From an uncultured Verrucomicrobiota bacterium (GTDB lineage Bacteria; Verrucomicrobiota; Verrucomicrobiia; Limisphaerales; UBA1319), in the NCBI GenBank assembly GCA_903845125.1, contig CAIMWS010000245.1:1-34552 (forward strand): a DNA stretch of 34,552 bases, in the 5' to 3' direction. Below are positions 26,257 through 34,552 of the stretch, one piece after another. Numbering within the stretch: position 1 is the first letter of the stretch; each line of letters begins with the position of its first letter. A program made the translations under genes and the position numbers. The notes beneath the pieces are model-generated. The model did not search any database, had not been told where the DNA came from, and saw only the letters and a program-made list of their open reading frames with translations.

Positions 26257-27900
26257 ATGAAGTTTGGGTGGCTGGTCCGGTTCTTCGACCGCCGTTGCCT
26301 GTATGCCGGCCTGGCGGGCCTGCTGTGGGCAATGGCCTTCCCGCTTTTTGACCTGGCTGTGCTGGGCTGGATGGCGCCGGCCTTGCTGCTGGTGGCCGCC
26401 CTCGCACCCGCGGGCCAAACCACCTTCAAGGCCGGCTGGATGGCGGGCCTCGTCCACTGCCTGACCACGCTGTATTGGCTGCTGTGGATCCCGGTCACCG
26501 GCCTGCCCATCCTGGGCTGGCTCCTGCTCAGTGCCTACCTGGCCTTATACCCGGCGGTTTGGTGCTGGTTCTGCCGGTGGCTCCTGCCCGCCCCACCGGC
26601 GGAATACACCCAGGTTCATTCGCTGGCGGCCTTGGCCAGGTGGCTCGGTTCCCCTTCCCTGGCCGGCCGCCTGGGTTGGGCGCTGACGGGTGCGGCCGCC
26701 TGGGCCGCCCTGGAGGTCTTGCGCGGCTGGCTCCTGACCGGTTTTCCCTGGAACTGGCTGGGGGCCTCCCAGTACCGGGCGATTCCCTTGATCCAACTGG
26801 CCTCCGTGACGGGCGTGCCGGGCATTTCGTTCCTGATGGTCTGGTGTTCGCTCTCGGTGCTGGGAGCGGCGGTGGCGATCATCCGTTACCCGGGCGGACG
26901 CTCCCAATGGCTGGGGGACGCAGCCCTGCCACTCCTGTGCCTGGCGCTCGTGCTCGGGTGGGGGCTGCGGCGGGCCAGCCAGCCCACCCACCCGGACCGG
27001 ATCGTGCGGATCACCCTGGTGCAGCCAAGTTTCCCCCAAACTTTGATCTGGGACGAGGCGGCGAATACCAACCGGTTCAACCAGCTGATCCGGCTGACCG
27101 AAAGCGCCTTGACCAACCACCCGGGCCTGCTGGTCTGGCCGGAATCATCGGTCCCCTCGCTGCCACGGTTCGATCCTGAATTCACCGGTGCGGCCATCAC
27201 CAACCTGGCCGCGCGGCATGGGGTCTGGCTGATTCTCGGGGCGGATGACGCCGAGCCGCATGTGCCGCCGCGCAAGCTCGACGATTACGACCTTTTCAAT
27301 TGCAGCTTTCTTTTCAGCCCGGCGGGCGAGATGCGGCGGGCGTATCAAAAACAACACCTGGTGGCGTTTGGCGAGTATGTGCCCCTGGTGCAATGGCTGC
27401 CGTTCCTGAAGTGGTTCACCCCGCCGGGGATGGATTTTGTGGCGGGGCGGCAGGCGGTGCCTTTTCGCATGGATTCCCTGGAGGCGGCCACCTCCGTCCT
27501 GATCTGTTTCGAGGATGTGTTTCCCGGCCTCGCCCGGCGGGCCGCGGATACCCGGGCTGACTTCCTCCTCAACCTCACCAACAACGGCTGGTTCCGGGAA
27601 AGCGCCGCCCAATGGCAGCACGCCATTAACGCCTTGTTCCGGGCGGTGGAAAACGGCCTGCCGCTGGTACGTTGCGGCAACAACGGTTTGACTTGCTGGG
27701 TGGATCCCCAGGGGCGCCTGCGGGAGGTGTTCCGGGATTCCGCAGGCACGGTTTATGGCGCTGGATTCATGACCATCGAAGTGCCCCTGGAACCCGTGGA
27801 GCCCACCTTTTACCGGCGGCATGGGGATTGGTTTGGCTGGGGATGCGCCGGCTGGAGCGCCCTGGGGCTGCTCGCCCGGCGCCGCCGGGTGGGCCGATAA
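26257..27900 (+). CDS. lnt: Apolipoprotein N-acyltransferase
   Basis: A 547-residue inner-membrane Lnt, which N-acylates the lipid-modified Cys of lipoproteins. The N-terminal half is a run of hydrophobic segments (about residues 15-240, five to seven membrane helices), followed by a periplasmic nitrilase-like domain. The catalytic triad is visible: Glu in LLVWPESSVPS (E296), Lys in YQKQHLVAFGEY (K365) and Cys in LICFEDVFPG (C417); NLTNNGWF is also typical. The ATG at 26257 is chosen over the TTG at 26230. It is divergent from lpxC-fabZ across a 77-bp gap. Its product would be able to mature the lipoprotein encoded at 9-5846. Confidence 0.95.
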   Translation: MKFGWLVRFFDRRCLYAGLAGLLWAMAFPLFDLAVLGWMAPALLLVAALAPAGQTTFKAGWMAGLVHCLTTLYWLLWIPVTGLPILGWLLLSAYLALYPAVWCWFCRWLLPAPPAEYTQVHSLAALARWLGSPSLAGRLGWALTGAAAWAALEVLRGWLLTGFPWNWLGASQYRAIPLIQLASVTGVPGISFLMVWCSLSVLGAAVAIIRYPGGRSQWLGDAALPLLCLALVLGWGLRRASQPTHPDRIVRITLVQPSFPQTLIWDEAANTNRFNQLIRLTESALTNHPGLLVWPESSVPSLPRFDPEFTGAAITNLAARHGVWLILGADDAEPHVPPRKLDDYDLFNCSFLFSPAGEMRRAYQKQHLVAFGEYVPLVQWLPFLKWFTPPGMDFVAGRQAVPFRMDSLEAATSVLICFEDVFPGLARRAADTRADFLLNLTNNGWFRESAAQWQHAINALFRAVENGLPLVRCGNNGLTCWVDPQGRLREVFRDSAGTVYGAGFMTIEVPLEPVEPTFYRRHGDWFGWGCAGWSALGLLARRRRVGR

Positions 27901-27983
27901 GGAGCCGCTTTGCCCCCCCGCATGGCGCTCGACATCCCGCCGGCTGGTTGGTAGGCTCAGAACGGTCATGAGGACATTGCTGA

Positions 27984-30146
27984 ATGAACACCTTTGCGCA
28001 GCCTGGCAATCCATTTGCTAACGTCCCCTCGGAGGGGCACGCCATGGTCCTGCTGGTGGATGATCAACCTTTGGTGGCGGATGCCGTCCGCCGCTATCTC
28101 GCCAGCGAGATCAACATGGACTTCCATTACTGCTCCAATCCCCTGGAAGCCATAGCCACTGCGAACCAGATCAAGCCCACGGTCATCCTGCTGGATCTGA
28201 TGATGCCCGAACTGGATGGGCTCACCCTGGCCCGCCAGTTCCGCTCGAATCCCTCCACCACGGATATCCCCATTGTCATCCTATCCGCCAAAACGGATTC
28301 CGCCTCCAAACGGGACGGTTTCGCCGCCGGTGCGAGTGACTACCTCGTCAAACTGCCCGACCGCCTGGAGTTGGCCACCCGGGTGCGCTACCACAGCCTG
28401 GCCTACACCAACAAGGTGCAGCGGGACGCCGCCTTCCAGGCCCTGCGCGAAAGCCAGCAGAAATTGCTGGAAACGAACAGCTCCCTGATTTCCCTCAATA
28501 AACAGCTGGCCGAGGCCACGCGGATCAAATCCGAATTCCTCGCCAATATCAGCCACGAAATCCGCAACCCGCTGAATGGCATCATGGGCATGACCACCCT
28601 GGTGCTTGACACGGAATTGACAAACGAGCAGCGCGATTTCATCGAGGCTCTCCGCAGCAACACGGACACCCTCCTCTCCGTCATTGATGACATCCTGGAT
28701 TTCTCCAAAATGGAATCCGGCCGGTTGAGCCTGGAGGACCACCCCTTCGACATCCGTTCCTGCCTGGAGGAATCCCTGGAATTGCTGGGTCCCAAAGCCG
28801 CCGAAAAGAACCTTGATCTGGTATGCCAGGTGGAGGATTCCGTACCCGAAAGCCTGGTGGGAGACGATGCCCGCCTGCGCCATATCCTCGTCAACCTGGT
28901 GAGCAACGCCGTCAAATTCACCGAATATGGTGAAATCGTGGTGCGGGCCCGGCGCAACGACCAGGGCATCAGCGTGAATCCGGCAAACTGCCTGCTGGCC
29001 ATCAGCGTGCGCGATACGGGCATCGGCATTCCCAAAGACCGCCTCGACTGCCTGTTCAAATCCTTCAGCCAGGTGGATAGTTCCACCAACCGCAAGTATG
29101 GCGGGGCCGGCCTGGGCCTGGCCATCAGCAAACGCATCGTGGAAATGATGGGGGGCGAGATCTGGGTGGAAAGCGAAGCCGGCCTGGGATCCACGTTCTT
29201 TTTTACCGTGCAGCTCTCCGTGCCGGAGCGCCAACCCGTCAACACCTGGCCGCTGGCCAGGGTTGCGGGACGCCATGTCCTGATCGTGGAAGACAATGCC
29301 AGCTGCCGCCAGGCCATCGCCAGCCTGGTGGAAAAATGGGGCGCATTCCCCGCCCTGGTGGCCAGCAGCCGCGAAGCCCTGGACCGGCTCCAGCAAGGCA
29401 GCATCTGCCACGCCGTGCTGCTCGATCAAAACCTCCCGGGCGCCGATGGCTGGCAGGTGGCCTCCCAAATCCGCGCCCTGGAAGGGTGTCAAAACCTGCC
29501 CATTGTGCTGATGGACGCCAAACGCCTCCGGGCCGGTGATCCGCGCCCAGCGTCCATGGGGATCAACGCTTTCCTCTACAAACCGATCCGCCGGGAACAG
29601 TTGTTTGACGCCCTGGTCCGCGCCCTGGACGACCAGTCCCAGGTGAAGAAAGCCCCGGTCAAACCGGCCGTCAACCGCAGCCTGGCCGAATGCCTGCCCT
29701 TGAAGATCCTGATCGCCGACGACAGCGCCATCAACCTCCGGGTGGCCCAGGCCTTTGTCAGCAAGATGGGCTATCGCGCCGAAACCGTCAGCAACGGCCG
29801 CGAGGCTTTGGCCGCCCTGGAACAGCAACCTTACGACCTGGTGTTGCTCGATGTCCAAATGCCGGAAATGGACGGTTTTGAAACCGCCCGCGAAATTTGC
29901 CGCCGCTGGCCCAATGAGCAGCGCCCCGTCCTCATCGCCATGACCGGCAACGCCATGGCCGGGGACCGGGAAAAATGCCTCCAGGCCGGCATGGACGATT
30001 ACATTTCCAAGCCCTTCCGCATCCGGAGCATGGAAGAAATCGTGGTCAAATGGGGGCCGCGCCGCAATCCCCAGCTTTCCGCTGGCTGGGACCAGCAAGT
30101 CGCCTTGCCCTCGGCCAGCGGTGAATGGGAAGAGGAGGGGGATTAA
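27984..30146 (+). CDS. Hybrid sensor histidine kinase, REC-HisKA-HATPase-REC-REC
   Basis: A 720-residue cytoplasmic kinase with no membrane segment. Order: REC1 (about 22-140, phospho-acceptor D71); a coiled-coil linker ([22 protein letters not shown]); HisKA with [16 protein letters not shown] (H191); HATPase with VSNAVKF, DTGIGIP and [17 protein letters not shown]2 (acceptor D481, [12 protein letters not shown]); and REC3 (acceptor D623, [12 protein letters not shown]). REC1 and the linker look strikingly like those of the diguanylate cyclase WspR ([37 protein letters not shown]), as I recall that family. So the kinase is probably switched by phosphorylation of REC1. Start: ATG 27984 gives a WspR-like N-terminal tail; ATG 28044 has a better Shine-Dalgarno (GGAGGGG) and would remove 20 residues. 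No output regulator gene is adjacent. Confidence 0.93.
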   Translation: MNTFAQPGNPFANVPSEGHAMVLLVDDQPLVADAVRRYLASEINMDFHYCSNPLEAIATANQIKPTVILLDLMMPELDGLTLARQFRSNPSTTDIPIVILSAKTDSASKRDGFAAGASDYLVKLPDRLELATRVRYHSLAYTNKVQRDAAFQALRESQQKLLETNSSLISLNKQLAEATRIKSEFLANISHEIRNPLNGIMGMTTLVLDTELTNEQRDFIEALRSNTDTLLSVIDDILDFSKMESGRLSLEDHPFDIRSCLEESLELLGPKAAEKNLDLVCQVEDSVPESLVGDDARLRHILVNLVSNAVKFTEYGEIVVRARRNDQGISVNPANCLLAISVRDTGIGIPKDRLDCLFKSFSQVDSSTNRKYGGAGLGLAISKRIVEMMGGEIWVESEAGLGSTFFFTVQLSVPERQPVNTWPLARVAGRHVLIVEDNASCRQAIASLVEKWGAFPALVASSREALDRLQQGSICHAVLLDQNLPGADGWQVASQIRALEGCQNLPIVLMDAKRLRAGDPRPASMGINAFLYKPIRREQLFDALVRALDDQSQVKKAPVKPAVNRSLAECLPLKILIADDSAINLRVAQAFVSKMGYRAETVSNGREALAALEQQPYDLVLLDVQMPEMDGFETAREICRRWPNEQRPVLIAMTGNAMAGDREKCLQAGMDDYISKPFRIRSMEEIVVKWGPRRNPQLSAGWDQQVALPSASGEWEEEGD

Positions 30147-30190
30147 ACGCCCAGCGCGGCAGCTCGCGCCCGGGGCTGAGAACCGGCTCC

Positions 30191-31546
30191 TTACTCCCGC
30201 CAAGCCACCCGCCCGCGCACGATGGTGGCCACGGGCCGGCCCTTCAGCGGCCAGCCATAAAACGGGCTGTTGAACGCCTTGCTCGTAGTTTGCTCGCGCG
30301 TGAACACCCACTCGCGGTCCGGGTCGAATACCGTCACATCGGCCTCCACGCCTACGCCCAGCGTGCCGGTTTTCAGTCCCAGCAACCGGGCCGGACCGGT
30401 GGTGAATTTGCCAATCAACGCTGCCAGTGACAGGTGTTTGCCGTGGTAAAGCATGGTCAGGGATAGCGCCAGCTCGGTTTGCAGGCCCGTGATGCCGAAG
30501 GGCGCGTAGTCAAACTCCACTTCCTTCTCGAAGTTGCAGTGCGGGGCGTGGTCGCTGGCAATGATCTCCAGGGTGCCGTCCGCCAAACCTTCCAGCACCG
30601 CCTCCCGGTCCGCCGCGGAGCGTAATGGGGGGTTCATCTTCAAATTCGTGTCGTAGCGGGGCCAGGCTGGTGGCGGGCTGCCTGCCGGCTGGGCCGGCAG
30701 GGCCAGGCCATCCGCCGCCCAAAAAGTATCGCTACCGGCCAGGGCTGCATCGGTCAGCGTAAAATGATGCGGGCAAGCCTCCCCGGAAATCGGCAGGCCC
30801 CGCTTCCTGGCCTCACGCAGCAGGCGCACGCTGCCAGCCGTGCTGATGTGCTGGCAATGAATGCGCGCGCCCGTCACCTCCGCCAGCAGGATGTTCCGCG
30901 CCACGATCACCTCCTCCCCCGCCGCCGGCCAGCCCCGCAAGCCGAGCAGCAGGCTGTAATACCCCTCGTGCACCACCCCATCCGTCACCATCGAATAATC
31001 CTGGCAATGATCCATCACCGGCAGATCCAGCATCCGCGCGTATTCCGCCGTCCGCCGCATCAATTCCCCGTTCTGGATGCAGTGGCCATCGTCGGTGAAA
31101 GCCACCACCCCCGCCTGCTTCAGCGAGCCCATTGGCGCCATCTCCTCGCCCGCCAGCCCTTTGGACATCGCGCCCGCCACCAGCACCTTCACGCACCCCT
31201 CCCGCGCTGCCTGGCCCTGGATCAACGCCACCGTGCTGGCGCTATCCACCGGCGGGGAGGTATTGGGCATGCACACCACCGTCGTGAACCCCCCGCGCGC
31301 CGCCGCTGCCGTGCCGGTGGCGATGGATTCCTTCGCCGTCTGACCTGGCTCCCGCAGGTGCACGTGCAGATCGATCAACCCCGGGCACACCACACACCCG
31401 CTTACATCCAACACCTCCGCCTCCACGGGCGCTGGCGCAGTTCCCACCCCCGCCACCAAGCCGTCTGCCAGAAGGACGTCGGTGACCGAGTCCACTCCGT
31501 TCGCGGGATCGATCACCCGCCCGCCTTTTAACAACAATGGTTTCAT
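30191..31546 (-). CDS. pyrC: Dihydroorotase (class I)
   Basis: A 451-residue class I dihydroorotase of pyrimidine synthesis, closing carbamoyl aspartate to dihydroorotate. Zinc-binding DLHVHLREPG (H61, H63, R65), AFTDDGHC, DHCQDY, CQHIST, EACPHHFTL and SDHAPH are all present. The Asp-type FTDDG replaces the carbamylated Lys, as in the Bacillus/Aquifex branch. A short Pro-rich insertion (LPAQPAGSPPPAWP) precedes YDTNLKMNPPLR, where most relatives are shorter. Start: ATG at 31544-31546 (MKPLLLKGG); the frame extends to 31633 but would then overlap the tRNA-Gly gene. It converges with the kinase gene over 44 bp. No other pyr gene is in the window. Confidence 0.95.
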   Translation of the reverse strand: MKPLLLKGGRVIDPANGVDSVTDVLLADGLVAGVGTAPAPVEAEVLDVSGCVVCPGLIDLHVHLREPGQTAKESIATGTAAAARGGFTTVVCMPNTSPPVDSASTVALIQGQAAREGCVKVLVAGAMSKGLAGEEMAPMGSLKQAGVVAFTDDGHCIQNGELMRRTAEYARMLDLPVMDHCQDYSMVTDGVVHEGYYSLLLGLRGWPAAGEEVIVARNILLAEVTGARIHCQHISTAGSVRLLREARKRGLPISGEACPHHFTLTDAALAGSDTFWAADGLALPAQPAGSPPPAWPRYDTNLKMNPPLRSAADREAVLEGLADGTLEIIASDHAPHCNFEKEVEFDYAPFGITGLQTELALSLTMLYHGKHLSLAALIGKFTTGPARLLGLKTGTLGVGVEADVTVFDPDREWVFTREQTTSKAFNSPFYGWPLKGRPVATIVRGRVAWRE

Positions 31547-31617
31547 CCGGCTGTTCAGCTTACACAATCCCGCATTGACAACGCAAGCCAAGCCGTTAGG
31601 ATGTAATTCCAATGGTG

Positions 31618-31692
<75 letters not shown>

Positions 31693-31876
31693 ACTTTTGT
31701 CAACCAATTTCATAAATTTTCTCAAAGTTAAGAATGCCCCGCGTAATTTCTGTAAACCACTGCATATAAACGACTTTTGAACGGTGGTTTCCCCCGGATC
31801 CGGCTCCGGTTGTGGGTGGCAGAAGAGGTTGTGGCTATTTTTATACAGGCCCGAAAGCCCGGTTTTGACCCATTTT

Positions 31877-31898
31877 AGGGGAACAAAAGGGGAACAAA
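31877..31898. repeat. Tandem 11-bp direct repeat
   Basis: AGGGGAACAAA occurs twice back to back (31877-31887 and 31888-31898), between the tRNA attachment site and the recombinase gene. Arm-type sites of tyrosine recombinases are short direct repeats in this position, so this is a candidate recombinase arm site. Confidence 0.4.
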
Positions 31899-32023
31899 TC
31901 GGGTTGACCACTACACTGGCTTGCCTTAGCTTGCCCTGTAGGGAACGCCCCCCCAAAAAGTGTTTTCAGGAGGCGGTTTCCCGAGGGTGGAAAATATTTT
32001 TCTGCGGGATGGCAGCCCGCTGT

Positions 32024-32029
32024 GGAGGG
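32024..32029 (+). promoter_or_regulatory. Ribosome binding site fixing the recombinase start
   Basis: GGAGGG, 6 nt before the ATG at 32036, is the best Shine-Dalgarno in the region. It decides against the upstream GTG (31784) that opens the same frame. Confidence 0.75.
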
Positions 32030-32035
32030 ATCGAT

Positions 32036-33679
32036 ATGGCACTGGAAATGAAACCGACCAGCCGGTGGTGGTATGCCCGGCTGCGGGTGGGCGGGAAACT
32101 GCGGCGGTTTCCCCTGTTGGAAACGCGCAACGGGCAGCAGGAGCGTCTGGAGATCCTGGGCCGCCGCCCGCCAAGCATCACCCAGGCGCAGATGGGGGAC
32201 GCCGCTTTCCAGGAATCGCTGCGCCGGGCGCTGGCGGCGCACGATCGGCTGGTGGAGGCGGAACTGGCTCCCCGGCGGGTGGAGGATTTTGTGCAGCGGC
32301 TGGCCGAGGCCAAGACGGGCAGCCGGGTGGATTTTGTGAAGGTGGCGGATTTGGCTTCCGCGTGGGCCGCCATCCCCCGCAAGCGGGAACCGAGCGCCAA
32401 GTATGCTGACAACTCCAAAAGCATCCTGCGCCGTTTTTCCGGTTTCATGGCCAGGCGATTCCCGGCGGTGGAGGATTTGATCAGTGTCCGGGGCGAGCAT
32501 TTGAGGGATTTTCTGGAGGCGGAGTCTGAGCGGGGAATTTCGGCGCGAACCTGGAATGTCTCGCTGACGCTGTTGAAAACGGTCTTCCGCCGACTGGAAC
32601 CGAACGCAGACGCCAGCCGGTCGTTCCTCAAGGACGTGCTGGCGCGGGACGAGGACACCATCCACCGGGCGCCGTTCAACGAGGATGAGTTGGCGGCGGT
32701 CCTCCGGGCGGCCCGGGAGGACGAAATCTTGCGCGGCCCGGTAATCACCGCCATCTGCACCGGGATGCGACGGGGCGATTGCACCTTGCTGAAGTGGCCG
32801 AGCGTGGACTTGGCGGCGGGATTCATCGAGGTGACGACCAGCAAGACTGGCGAACGGGCGGAGATCCCCATATTGCCGCTTTTGCGCGAGGAATTATCCC
32901 GGACGCCCCGGGGTGGCAGCGAGTTCGTGTTCCCCGCCGCAGCGGAGCTTTACCTGAAGAACCCGCACGGGCTGAATCGCGGGCTGCGGATGGTCCTGGC
33001 CCGGGCGGGATTCGTGGATGCGGCCACGGCGGCCCGGCTGGCCGGGAGCGGGCAGGCGGGGGCCGCCCCGCCACCGGGTCTGGAGGCGGCCCCGCCCGGA
33101 GAATTGCGGAGGCGGGGCCTGGAGGCGATTGCCAAGGCCGCGATGATCGAAGCCCGGCGGGAGCGGATGAGGGAGGTTTTTAAAGCCTACCTGGCCGGAA
33201 AATCCGTGCCGGGCATCGCCCGCGACTTCGGCTTGAGCAAGTCCACGGTGAGCATCCACTTGAACGAGATCGAAAAACTCACCGGGCTGGCCGTTTTGCG
33301 GCGGCCGGCGCCAACCCCGGCTCCGGCGGTCGTGCGGGGCCGGATCCACGCGGATCCTTCCACGGGGCGGCGCCTCAAACGGGGGAGCATCCGAGGCTGG
33401 CACTCGCTCCGAACCACTTTTATCACCCGAGCGCTGGGCGCAGGTTTGCCCGAGGAATTGCTGCGCCGGATCACCGGCCACTCAGCGGTGGATACGGTGC
33501 GGAAATTTTATTTCCGTCCCGGGCGGGAGCTGTTCAAGCGCGAGTTCGAGAAGGCGATGCCGGGCCTGCTGCTGTCCGGGGCGGCCCAGCCGCCCGGCGG
33601 GGAGCTGCGGGCGGTTATCGAGGCCATGCCCCCGAGCGAGCAGCGCGAAGCGGCCTTGAACCTACTGAACAACGCATGA
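32036..33679 (+). CDS. Tyrosine recombinase/integrase with internal helix-turn-helix insert
   Basis: A 547-residue tyrosine recombinase. An N-terminal arm-binding-like segment (SRWWYARLRVGGKLRRFPL) leads to a SAM-like core-binding domain (about 100-205). The catalytic residues can be placed: Arg in TGMRRGD (R245), Lys in VTTSKTGE (K270), HSLR (H456, R459), GHS (H482) and nucleophile Tyr in KFYFRPG (Y492). Between the Lys and HxxR motifs lie about 120 extra residues (325-445): a Pro/Ala/Gly-rich spacer, then a clear HTH (about 378-416, with IARDFGLSKSTVSIHLNEIEKL), then another Pro-rich linker. Usual recombinases have only a short segment there. The stop overlaps the next ATG (ATGA), so the two are translationally coupled. 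It probably integrates the element at tRNA-Gly. Confidence 0.88.
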   Translation: MALEMKPTSRWWYARLRVGGKLRRFPLLETRNGQQERLEILGRRPPSITQAQMGDAAFQESLRRALAAHDRLVEAELAPRRVEDFVQRLAEAKTGSRVDFVKVADLASAWAAIPRKREPSAKYADNSKSILRRFSGFMARRFPAVEDLISVRGEHLRDFLEAESERGISARTWNVSLTLLKTVFRRLEPNADASRSFLKDVLARDEDTIHRAPFNEDELAAVLRAAREDEILRGPVITAICTGMRRGDCTLLKWPSVDLAAGFIEVTTSKTGERAEIPILPLLREELSRTPRGGSEFVFPAAAELYLKNPHGLNRGLRMVLARAGFVDAATAARLAGSGQAGAAPPPGLEAAPPGELRRRGLEAIAKAAMIEARRERMREVFKAYLAGKSVPGIARDFGLSKSTVSIHLNEIEKLTGLAVLRRPAPTPAPAVVRGRIHADPSTGRRLKRGSIRGWHSLRTTFITRALGAGLPEELLRRITGHSAVDTVRKFYFRPGRELFKREFEKAMPGLLLSGAAQPPGGELRAVIEAMPPSEQREAALNLLNNA

Positions 33680-34552
33680 ACAGCACGACTGTGGAGTTTG
33701 ACGGAATCCTGGCCGATATTTTGACCTGGCGGAAGGAAGGGTGTGTGAAGGATGGCAACCTGGTTTGGCATTTCATTACGCGGGAAGGACGGGTCTGGAT
33801 TGTCCGGCCGGTCCAGTTGCCATCCAATGAAGAACCGCTGCCCATCCCGGCCAGGATCGTTTCCTCCCTGGCTGGAGTGCGGGACCTGGCGGTGCTGGCA
33901 CACGAGGGGGGGACGGTTGACGGGGAGCCGGAAGGCGAAAGCTTGTTCCGGGAAAATTTCCTTTATGAGGCCAACGAATTCTTGTGGAGGATCACCGGGA
34001 AAAAACCGGTGGCCTTCCCCGGCCTGGGGAAGAATGGTGTTTTCACAGCGGGCCAGCGGGCCAAAATCGTGAAGCGTTTGACCGATTCCGCGAATCCGGC
34101 GGCGGGGCGGCTGGAGGCGCTCAGGGTTTTCATTCGGCACGAGCTTTTTAAGGACCCGCATCGGGAGACCTTGGAATCCCTCGGCCTATTACCCCGGGCG
34201 GCGGAGCCGGAAATCCATCCGCCCCCGGGCGCGGCGGAGGGCGGCGCGATCATCCGTGACCTTGACCTGTTGCGCCTGACCCGTTTCATGGGCGATCTGT
34301 TTGGGGTGCCGGATTTGGAAAGGCTCGTGAGGCTCCGATATAGCGCCCAGATGCCTGCGGCCTTCGCGGACTGGGTGGCGGAGCTGGGGGCGGCGCGGCG
34401 GATGAAGGCCGGGGCGGCGGAGCTGTTCCTGGAAAAACGCACGTGTTTCATTGCTGAATTCTTGCTCGCGAGCGGACGCACGCACCTGGCTCCCATCCAA
34501 GACCTGGAGGAAACCGCCCCGGTGGCCCAACCCGCCCCGGTGGCCCAACCCG
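33676..34552 (+). CDS. Unknown protein coupled to the recombinase (cut by window end)
   Basis: An open frame of at least 292 codons, running off the window end. It begins MNSTTVEFDGILADILTWR and I recognise no family. Residues 1-150 look globular (WHFITREGRVWIVRP, then NEFLWRITGKKPVAFPG). Around 195-275 are amphipathic helices (DLDLLRLTRFMGDLFGVPDLERL and AARRMKAGAAELFLEKR). The visible end enters hexapeptide repeats APVAQP. The 4-nt overlap with the recombinase stop suggests its product works with the recombinase or in element maintenance. Codon use and the length of the open frame support coding. No signal peptide or membrane segment is seen. Confidence 0.75.
   Translation, partial: MNSTTVEFDGILADILTWRKEGCVKDGNLVWHFITREGRVWIVRPVQLPSNEEPLPIPARIVSSLAGVRDLAVLAHEGGTVDGEPEGESLFRENFLYEANEFLWRITGKKPVAFPGLGKNGVFTAGQRAKIVKRLTDSANPAAGRLEALRVFIRHELFKDPHRETLESLGLLPRAAEPEIHPPPGAAEGGAIIRDLDLLRLTRFMGDLFGVPDLERLVRLRYSAQMPAAFADWVAELGAARRMKAGAAELFLEKRTCFIAEFLLASGRTHLAPIQDLEETAPVAQPAPVAQP
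34516..34551 (+). repeat. 18-bp tandem repeat in the unknown gene
   Basis: Two exact copies of an 18-bp unit (34516-34533, 34534-34551), in frame, each coding for APVAQP. A further copy may begin at 34552. It encodes a flexible Pro/Ala linker and is a likely site of length variation. Confidence 0.85.

Larger units (their letters stand above)
31693..32035. other. Gene-free att/leader region before the recombinase gene
   Basis: These 343 bp hold no gene I can support. The first 110 bp are clearly AT-richer than the surroundings, as often at element ends. Visible signals are a tandem 11-bp repeat (31877-31898), a direct repeat CTTGCC..CTTGCC near 31919-31936 and the palindrome CCGGATCCGG around 31795-31804. 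The recombinase frame is open from a GTG at 31784, but the segment up to 32035 lacks domain sequence. Confidence 0.5.

Noticed and set aside
26180..26407. N-terminal extension of LpxC-FabZ
   Set aside because: Pro/Arg-rich, overlaps the divergent lnt coding region and precedes the normal LpxC N-terminus; GTG at 26179 fits the family.
30147..30190. Bidirectional terminator between the kinase gene and pyrC
   Set aside because: No stem with a following T-run on either strand.
31784..32035. Upstream extension of the recombinase from GTG
   Set aside because: No domain sequence, contains the tandem repeat, and a strong Shine-Dalgarno marks ATG 32036.

Overview
The window is 34.5 kb of high-GC DNA (about 60% by eye) from a Gram-negative bacterium. 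It has a complete early lipid A set (an LpxC-FabZ fusion and LpxA), Lnt and an outer-membrane-type lipoprotein macroglobulin. The LpxC-FabZ fusion, a Tat-exported Gfo/Idh/MocA oxidoreductase, a eukaryote-like two-domain glycogen debranching enzyme and a URO-D/FGGY/SDR cluster together suggest the PVC group. A Verrucomicrobiota member near Pedosphaera/Limisphaera is my best guess; this is inference, as no marker gene is present.

Layout. 9-5846 (-): alpha-2-macroglobulin-like lipoprotein, divergent from 6124-10527 (+), a bifunctional glycogen debranching enzyme. 10580-14373 (-): a Tat-signal oxidoreductase translationally coupled to the helicase gene hrpB, with a truncated UspA-like ORF upstream. 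15101-19521: an RNA-repair locus, with rtcR (+) divergent from slipin-rtcB (-). 19599-26179 (-): a compact six-gene run, lpxC-fabZ > SDH-type serine protease > lpxA > URO-D-like > FGGY kinase > SDR. Divergent from it are lnt (26257-27900, +) and a three-receiver hybrid histidine kinase (27984-30146, +). 30191-31546 (-): dihydroorotase. 31619-31692 (+): tRNA-Gly(UCC). From there to the window edge is an integrative element: an unusual tyrosine recombinase whose stop overlaps the start of an unknown gene cut by the window end.

The most interesting part is the rtcR/slipin-rtcB control region (17457-17889). It has a near-consensus sigma-54 promoter (17729-17744, -) pointing at slipin-rtcB and a perfect 8-bp inverted repeat (17813-17836) at a typical activator-site distance. 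An ordinary -35/-10 promoter ends so close to the rtcR ATG that the message would be leaderless. A leader of about 262 nt folds by eye into consecutive hairpins (17645-17716, 17579-17642, 17516-17573), and the middle part has tRNA-arm-like elements. RtcR has an intact N-terminal ligand-sensing (CARF-type) domain and the GAFTGA motif, and RtcB keeps its metal and guanylylation residues. A rho-independent terminator (15033-15056) closes the operon. There is no RtcA cyclase and no archease. The likely logic is that RNA damage activates RtcR, which induces, through sigma-54, a transcript carrying a structured RNA, a slipin scaffold and an RNA ligase.

Two further oddities are a ClpP/SDH-class protease between lpxC-fabZ and lpxA, and a helix-turn-helix segment inserted inside the catalytic domain of the tyrosine recombinase.
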